DNA of 7,766 nt, from contig CAYPRM010000046.1 in the NCBI GenBank assembly GCA_964413365.1, positions 1-7,766 on the forward strand, given 5' to 3'. The notes below the pieces were generated by a model. The model saw nothing but the letters and a program-made list of their open reading frames with translations, was not told the DNA's origin and ran no database searches. Both the position numbers and the translations under genes were made by a program. The stretch comes from RGIG4608 sp964413365. GTDB lineage: Bacteria; Bacillota; Clostridia; Oscillospirales; CAG-272. Below are positions 5,018 through 7,766 of the stretch, one piece after another (position 1 is the first letter of the stretch; the number at the start of each line of letters is the position of its first letter).

Positions 5018-5185
5018 ATTTTTAGCTTTCTTAAACTTACTCTTAATCGCATCAAACGCTGATGTGACTTTTGCTTTTGTGCAAGAGTTTGCTACTGCAT
5101 TAACGCTCTTTTGAATTAAAATAGCACCTAATGTTGTAGCTGCTCCACACGCAACCCAAACGCCTACAGTTTTCAATACTTTCAT
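5015..5185 (-). CDS. 56-aa membrane protein with basic tail
   Basis: 56 codons starting at 5185 after AGGAGG with 9 bases between. Residues 4-24 (LKTVGVWVACGAATTLGAILI) make one membrane helix rich in Ala/Gly/Thr with Cys13. Residues 25-56 are a helical basic tail (QKSVNAVANSCTKAKV...FDAIKSKFKKAKN). The general layout, a small-residue helix then a basic amphipathic C-terminus, is also seen in filamentous-phage coat proteins and in antiholin-like proteins, but nothing specific ties it to either. It follows the 138-aa gene by 56 bases and ends in the repeated terminator. Confidence 0.75.
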   Translation of the reverse strand: MKVLKTVGVWVACGAATTLGAILIQKSVNAVANSCTKAKVTSAFDAIKSKFKKAKN

Positions 5186-5241
5186 TTTTAAAAGCCTCCT
5201 TTTAATTAGTTTTCCATTAAGGTGGCTGTATTTTTCGCGAC

Positions 5242-5658
5242 TTAATTTCTTAGCTTATTTAGTATCCAAAAGAACCGTCTGTACATTTCGTAATATACAT
5301 CCTTACAACAGGGAATGCCCGTTTGAGCAAGCAACTTATCATAAGACAACCCTTTCGTGACAGCCTTGAAAATATAACTTCCGAAATATGGATCCGTTTC
5401 TATCGCAGCTCGCTCAACCATGTTCATACGAACCAAATAAAACTCTCTTGCCATTGCGCAACGCTCAACCGGATTACTGATAGTTGTGCTTTTTGAGAAC
5501 GCTAAATCTAATCTAGGTTGGACTAAACTCGTAATACTATCACTCGCTTGTTTCCAAATATCATACTGCATACAGAAATGTTTTAACTCATAGTATCTAT
5601 GCCGTTCTATCCAATACTTATTTTTTCTCGACAACTCCGGTCTAATAGTCGTACTCAT
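5242..5658 (-). CDS. conserved phage protein, possible late-gene regulator type, 138 aa
   Basis: The start at 5658 (MSTTIRPELSRKNKYWIERHRYYELKHFC...) is preceded by AGGAG at 7 bases and overlaps the previous stop as ATGA, so the six residues upstream of it are not used. The opening TTIRPEL...NKYWIERHRYYELKHFCMQY.IWK and the closing YDKLLAQTGIPCCKDVYYEMYRRFFWILNK are typical of a family I have met in Clostridia prophages. The C-terminal part (residues 105-135) could be a helix-turn-helix, and the size fits ArpU/RinA-type phage transcription regulators. That assignment is a guess from size and layout. Cys117-Cys118 and several arginine-aromatic pairs are notable. The 84-aa HTH gene is translationally coupled upstream. 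Confidence 0.75.
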   Translation of the reverse strand: MSTTIRPELSRKNKYWIERHRYYELKHFCMQYDIWKQASDSITSLVQPRLDLAFSKSTTISNPVERCAMAREFYLVRMNMVERAAIETDPYFGSYIFKAVTKGLSYDKLLAQTGIPCCKDVYYEMYRRFFWILNKLRN

Positions 5659-5909
5659 CTTTTCTCTCCTTTCCAAATATAACCCGTTTCTTGATACAGT
5701 AATTTCGGAGAAATGTAAAAGTTAATTCTTCCATACTTTGAATTTACCTGATCAAGTTTTGTTATCAGCTTGCCATTGCGTGTGGCTTTGCCGATTGGTA
5801 ACCAGCCAACTATAATGCCTGTCCTTACCCAAGACGCATCTTTTCCGTAAATACGGGACACTACAGCAACAGGAACCGAACCATCTGAAAATATAATTTC
5901 TTCATTCAT
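5655..5909 (-). CDS. small HTH DNA-binding protein, excisionase-like
   Basis: 84 residues, starting at 5909 with AGGAGG 10 bases upstream. Residues 12-40 (VPVAVVSRIYGKDASWVRTGIIVGWLPIG) read as a helix-turn-helix: a helix, a turn at Gly-Lys-Asp, then a recognition helix with Trp-Val-Arg. Residues 41-84 hold a beta-wing region (KATRNGKLITKL) and a RINFYISPKLLYQETGYIWKG ending. This is typical of small winged-helix proteins in Clostridia phages and integrative elements that resemble AlpA/MerR-type excisionases. As the second leftward gene after the integrase control region it would suit a recombination directionality factor or early regulator. This is inference; no experiment-based family name is claimed. 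A probable promoter lies just upstream. Confidence 0.75.
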   Translation of the reverse strand: MNEEIIFSDGSVPVAVVSRIYGKDASWVRTGIIVGWLPIGKATRNGKLITKLDQVNSKYGRINFYISPKLLYQETGYIWKGEKR

Positions 5910-5935
5910 TGTGCAATTACCTCCTTGCGTATTCT

Positions 5936-5964
5936 ATTCTAGATTAAAATTACGCCGAAGTAAA
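5936..5964 (-). promoter_or_regulatory. probable sigma-A promoter for the HTH gene
   Basis: On the - strand TTTACT (5959-5964), 17 bases, then TAGAAT (5936-5941), about 27 bases before the start codon. That matches 4 of 6 and 5 of 6 consensus bases. A second TAGAAT lies at 5931-5936. It would restart transcription after the DUF6431 gene. Confidence 0.4.
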
Positions 5965-5991
5965 ATCAAAGTCGGTGGAAAAATTAAGGGT

Positions 5992-6315
5992 CTATGTTTC
6001 GCACAAGAGAGAAATATCAATTTTCTTTATCCAACGCATCATCGTTAATTCACAAGGATAATCTTCAAAGCCTAGCGTTTCGCAAGTAATAAGTCCTTCA
6101 ACAACACCTATGATAATGTCTTTCTCATAATGTTTAAACGGAAATATAAAATCCGGAAGCTCTCTATGTATAGTGTGACATTTCACGCATTGCAACCTTT
6201 GTATGATAACTTGCTTCTCTTTACCGTATTTACTTTTGATAATACGTCTAACACTGTCATAATGCTTTAATTCCCCACCGCATTTCGGACATCTTTGTTC
6301 ATCATTCTCAATCAT
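5992..6315 (-). CDS. DUF6431 zinc-ribbon protein, 107 aa
   Basis: Start at 6315 (MIENDEQRCPKCGGELKHYD...) with GAGGAA about 8 bases upstream. Two CxxC knuckles, Cys9-Cys12 (CPKC) and Cys43-Cys46 (CVKC), would bind one zinc ion. Between them is a basic segment, VRRIIKSKYGKEKQVIIQRLQC. After them comes the conserved block HRELPDFIFPFKHYEKDIIIGVVEGLI (50-76), then TLGFEDYPCELTMMRWI (80-96). I recognise this as DUF6431, found in Bacillota mobile DNA. It resembles the N-terminal zinc-ribbon part of some transposases, but no nuclease domain is present. The gene faces away from the integrase and shares its control region, so a regulator of integration or of the leftward operon is plausible. Confidence 0.85.
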   Translation of the reverse strand: MIENDEQRCPKCGGELKHYDSVRRIIKSKYGKEKQVIIQRLQCVKCHTIHRELPDFIFPFKHYEKDIIIGVVEGLITCETLGFEDYPCELTMMRWIKKIDISLLCET

Positions 6316-6339
6316 ATAAATTTCCTCATAAAAAGTTAA

Positions 6340-6364
6340 ATGTAGGAGTTGACATTTCCTACAT
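6340..6364. promoter_or_regulatory. 25-bp inverted repeat, probable operator
   Basis: ATGTAGGA and TCCTACAT, perfect 8-base arms at 6340-6347 and 6357-6364 with a 9-base spacer. The repeat covers the -35 box of the integrase promoter and the probable transcription start of the leftward promoter. A dimeric repressor bound here would close both. No repressor gene was identified with certainty. Confidence 0.65.
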
Positions 6365-6377
6365 AATTATATATAAT
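6349..6377 (+). promoter_or_regulatory. consensus sigma-A promoter for the integrase
   Basis: TTGACA (6349-6354), exactly 17 bases, then TATAAT (6372-6377): a perfect consensus. The start codon at 6410 is 33 bases beyond, with AAGGAGGTG at 6396-6404 as ribosome binding site. Confidence 0.9.
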
Positions 6378-6394
6378 GTAATAAAAGAAGTCAA
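6366..6394 (-). promoter_or_regulatory. sigma-A promoter for the DUF6431 gene
   Basis: On the - strand TTGACT (6389-6394), exactly 17 bases, then TATAAT (6366-6371). Only the last -35 base differs from consensus. Its -10 box abuts the -10 box of the integrase promoter, inside the palindrome ATTATATATAAT (6366-6377), so the two promoters compete. Confidence 0.82.
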
Positions 6395-6409
6395 CAAGGA
6401 GGTGTAATA

Positions 6410-7630
6410 ATGCTAATTAAATGTGAAGAATGCGGACTGCAAGTTAGCGATAAAGCAATTTCGTGTCCACACTGTGGTTTTCCCATCAAACCCGAAATCA
6501 TTGAAAAGAAAGGCAAATATAAAACGCATAGAAGAAAGCGTCTGCCTAACGGATTCGGTCAAATAAGCGAAATCAAAAATCGCAATCTACGTAAACCGTT
6601 CCGTGCTATGATTTGTGTTGGCAAAACCGAAACAGGTCATCCTATTTCGAAACCACTTCAACCCATTGCATACTTTGCGACGTATAATGAAGCTTATGCC
6701 GCTCTTGTTGAATATAACCGAAGTCCTTACGACTTAAGTAAGAAGATGACGGTTCAAGAGTTGTATGAGCAATGGTCTGAAGAATATCTTAAGGCACTCA
6801 AATCCCCTTCGTCTGTATCATCAACGAAACGTGCTTGGAAATATTGCAGAGAAATCTACGATATGCGAGCAGTTGATGTTCGTGTGCGACATATTAAGGG
6901 TTGTATGGAAAAAGGAACTATTTCCGACAATTCAAATATAACGCCAGATCCACGGACACAAAATGTAATCAAAACTATTTTTAATTTAATGTTTGATTAT
7001 GCATTGGAATATGAGTTGGTCGAAAAGAATTACTCAAGGTCGTTTACTCTATCCGAAGAACTCATTAAAGAAATTTGCTCAACTAAGAATGGGCATATTC
7101 CATTTACCGAAGATGAAATGAATCTTCTTTGGAACAATATCGACAATATAAAAGGCATCGATATGTTGCTTGTTCAGTGCTTTTCTGGTTGGCGTCCTAA
7201 GGAATTATGTGCTTTAAAAATCGCAAATGTTAATCTTGACGATATGACGTTTGTTGGTGGTATGAAGACAAAAGCCGGAACTAATAGAAAAGTCCCTATT
7301 CATTCGGCAATTCAAGATCTAGTGAGAACTAGATATAAGGAAGCGGTTGAATTAAGTTGCGAATTTCTTTTCAGTGAAAACGGAAAAACTTATCGGTATG
7401 ATATGTTTCAAAGGCTATTTACTGACATCAAAACAAAACTTGGATTATCCACTAATCATCGTCCGCACGATGGTAGAACCCATTTCGTTACAATGGCTAA
7501 AAAGTATGGTGTTGATGAATACGCTATCAAATATATCGTCGGTCATAAGATTAACGACATAACTGAAAAGACATATACAAAACGAGAATTCGAATGGCTA
7601 CGAAGTGAGATGGAAAAAATAAAAAGGTAA
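6410..7630 (+). CDS. int: site-specific tyrosine integrase with N-terminal zinc ribbon
   Basis: This enzyme cuts and rejoins DNA at attachment sites to integrate or excise the element. The 406 residues open with a C4 zinc ribbon (Cys5, Cys8, Cys19, Cys22; KCEECG...CPHCGF). Next is a Lys/Arg-rich arm-binding-type region (residues 33-105). A core-binding helical domain (112-215) begins MTVQELYEQW. The catalytic domain (228-406) follows. The expected active-site residues are present: Arg262 in GWRPKEL, a hairpin Lys at 286 or 288, His353-x-x-Arg356 in RPHDGR, His379 in VGHK, and Tyr389 as nucleophile (EKTYT). The ribosome binding site AAGGAGGTG is near perfect. It is the only rightward gene and lies at the window's end, as expected for an integrase next to its attachment site. 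Zinc-ribbon integrases of this kind are known in Bacillota. Confidence 0.95.
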   Translation: MLIKCEECGLQVSDKAISCPHCGFPIKPEIIEKKGKYKTHRRKRLPNGFGQISEIKNRNLRKPFRAMICVGKTETGHPISKPLQPIAYFATYNEAYAALVEYNRSPYDLSKKMTVQELYEQWSEEYLKALKSPSSVSSTKRAWKYCREIYDMRAVDVRVRHIKGCMEKGTISDNSNITPDPRTQNVIKTIFNLMFDYALEYELVEKNYSRSFTLSEELIKEICSTKNGHIPFTEDEMNLLWNNIDNIKGIDMLLVQCFSGWRPKELCALKIANVNLDDMTFVGGMKTKAGTNRKVPIHSAIQDLVRTRYKEAVELSCEFLFSENGKTYRYDMFQRLFTDIKTKLGLSTNHRPHDGRTHFVTMAKKYGVDEYAIKYIVGHKINDITEKTYTKREFEWLRSEMEKIKR

Positions 7631-7636
7631 GAAAAA

Positions 7637-7711
7637 ATAGCGACTAAGAGTTGTAGGAATAATGCATAAATGGTCTACATTTTAGCACTATCCATTACCC
7701 TTAATCGCTAT
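7637..7711. repeat. nested inverted repeat after the integrase (terminator and/or attachment region)
   Basis: Outer arms 7637-7648 (ATAGCGACTAAG) and 7700-7711 (CTTAATCGCTAT) pair over 12 bases with one mismatch, which is a G-U pair in - strand RNA. Inner arms TGTAG/CTACA are at 7652-7656 and 7675-7679. On the - strand the outer stem is followed by TTTTTTC, so it could stop transcription entering from the right flank. Position right after an integrase also suits attP or its arm sites. Beyond it lie short direct repeats, CTATTTTTA/CTATTTTTG and GGCTTA twice (7720-7757). Confidence 0.55.
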
Positions 7712-7766
7712 GAAAAGACACTATTTTTACTATTTTTGGCTTAAAATCGGCTTATTTCGCTTCTAT

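Larger units (their letters stand above)
658..7151 (+). repeat. dispersed strand-specific heptamer AATATAA, 22 copies
   Basis: By hand scan, AAATATAA starts at 1053, 1429, 2876, 3374, 3584, 4131, 4768, 4975, 5370, 5675, 5889, 6142, 6515 and 6934. AATATAA without the extra A starts at 658, 1286, 1906, 2649, 3765, 4606, 6711 and 7145. I found no copy of the reverse complement TTATATT on the + strand. Copies are inside leftward genes, inside the rightward integrase and between genes. Confidence 0.8.

Noticed and set aside
4930..5055. N-terminal extension of the 45-aa gene to 87 residues
   Set aside because: The extension runs through the repeated terminator and the end of the 56-aa gene; GGAGGT points to 4929.
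7374..7562. + strand second frame inside the integrase
   Set aside because: Overlaps the catalytic domain in another frame, without motif or initiation site.
7631..7766. tRNA gene or tRNA fragment as attachment site
   Set aside because: No T-loop GGTTCGANNCC-like sequence or acceptor pairing is visible; the stretch is AT-rich with inverted repeats.

Overview
The window looks like one end of an integrated bacteriophage, or a phage-like integrative element, of an AT-rich Bacillota host (Clostridia or Negativicutes type). GC is roughly in the mid-30s percent by eye. The basis is strong AGGAGG-type ribosome binding sites, consensus sigma-A promoters, short U-tailed terminators, and protein families I know mainly from gut Bacillota phages and prophages (DUF6353, DUF6431, DUF6273, and a zinc-ribbon tyrosine integrase). 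No tRNA, rRNA, CRISPR array or insertion sequence was found.

Layout. One gene, the integrase (6410-7630), is on the + strand at the right end. Everything else, about 16 genes, runs leftward on the - strand as a dense train: a DUF6431 zinc-ribbon protein (5992-6315), a small HTH/excisionase-like protein overlapping a 138-aa phage protein (5242-5909), a run of small membrane or unknown proteins (3010-5185), a two-helix membrane protein of DUF6353 translationally coupled to a flavin-dependent thymidylate synthase ThyX (1414-2849), three more small genes (534-1246), and the start of a DUF6273 protein that leaves the window at base 1. Four small genes of 45 to 56 codons, at 534-671, 1097-1246, 4792-4929 and 5015-5185, are too short for routine gene callers, but all have clear ribosome binding sites.

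Control. The integrase and the DUF6431 gene diverge from a 95-bp region with two near-perfect sigma-A promoters whose -10 boxes touch. A 25-bp inverted repeat there would let one repressor cover both. In the leftward train at least five intrinsic terminators sit directly after genes, each followed by a TATATT-containing tail and then the next ribosome binding site. Two of them are part of a perfect 45-bp repeat 3.9 kb apart, and the leaders of some small genes are also repeated. The small genes therefore look like interchangeable cassettes.

The most unexpected signal is at DNA level. The heptamer AATATAA occurs 22 times on the + strand (14 as AAATATAA) and not once on the - strand. It falls in genes of both orientations, in several reading frames, and between genes. 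I know no feature that explains it.

Working together (inference): integrase, HTH protein and operator region would control integration and excision. ThyX would supply dTMP for phage DNA synthesis. The series of small membrane proteins would act at the host membrane or in the particle, in a role I cannot name.
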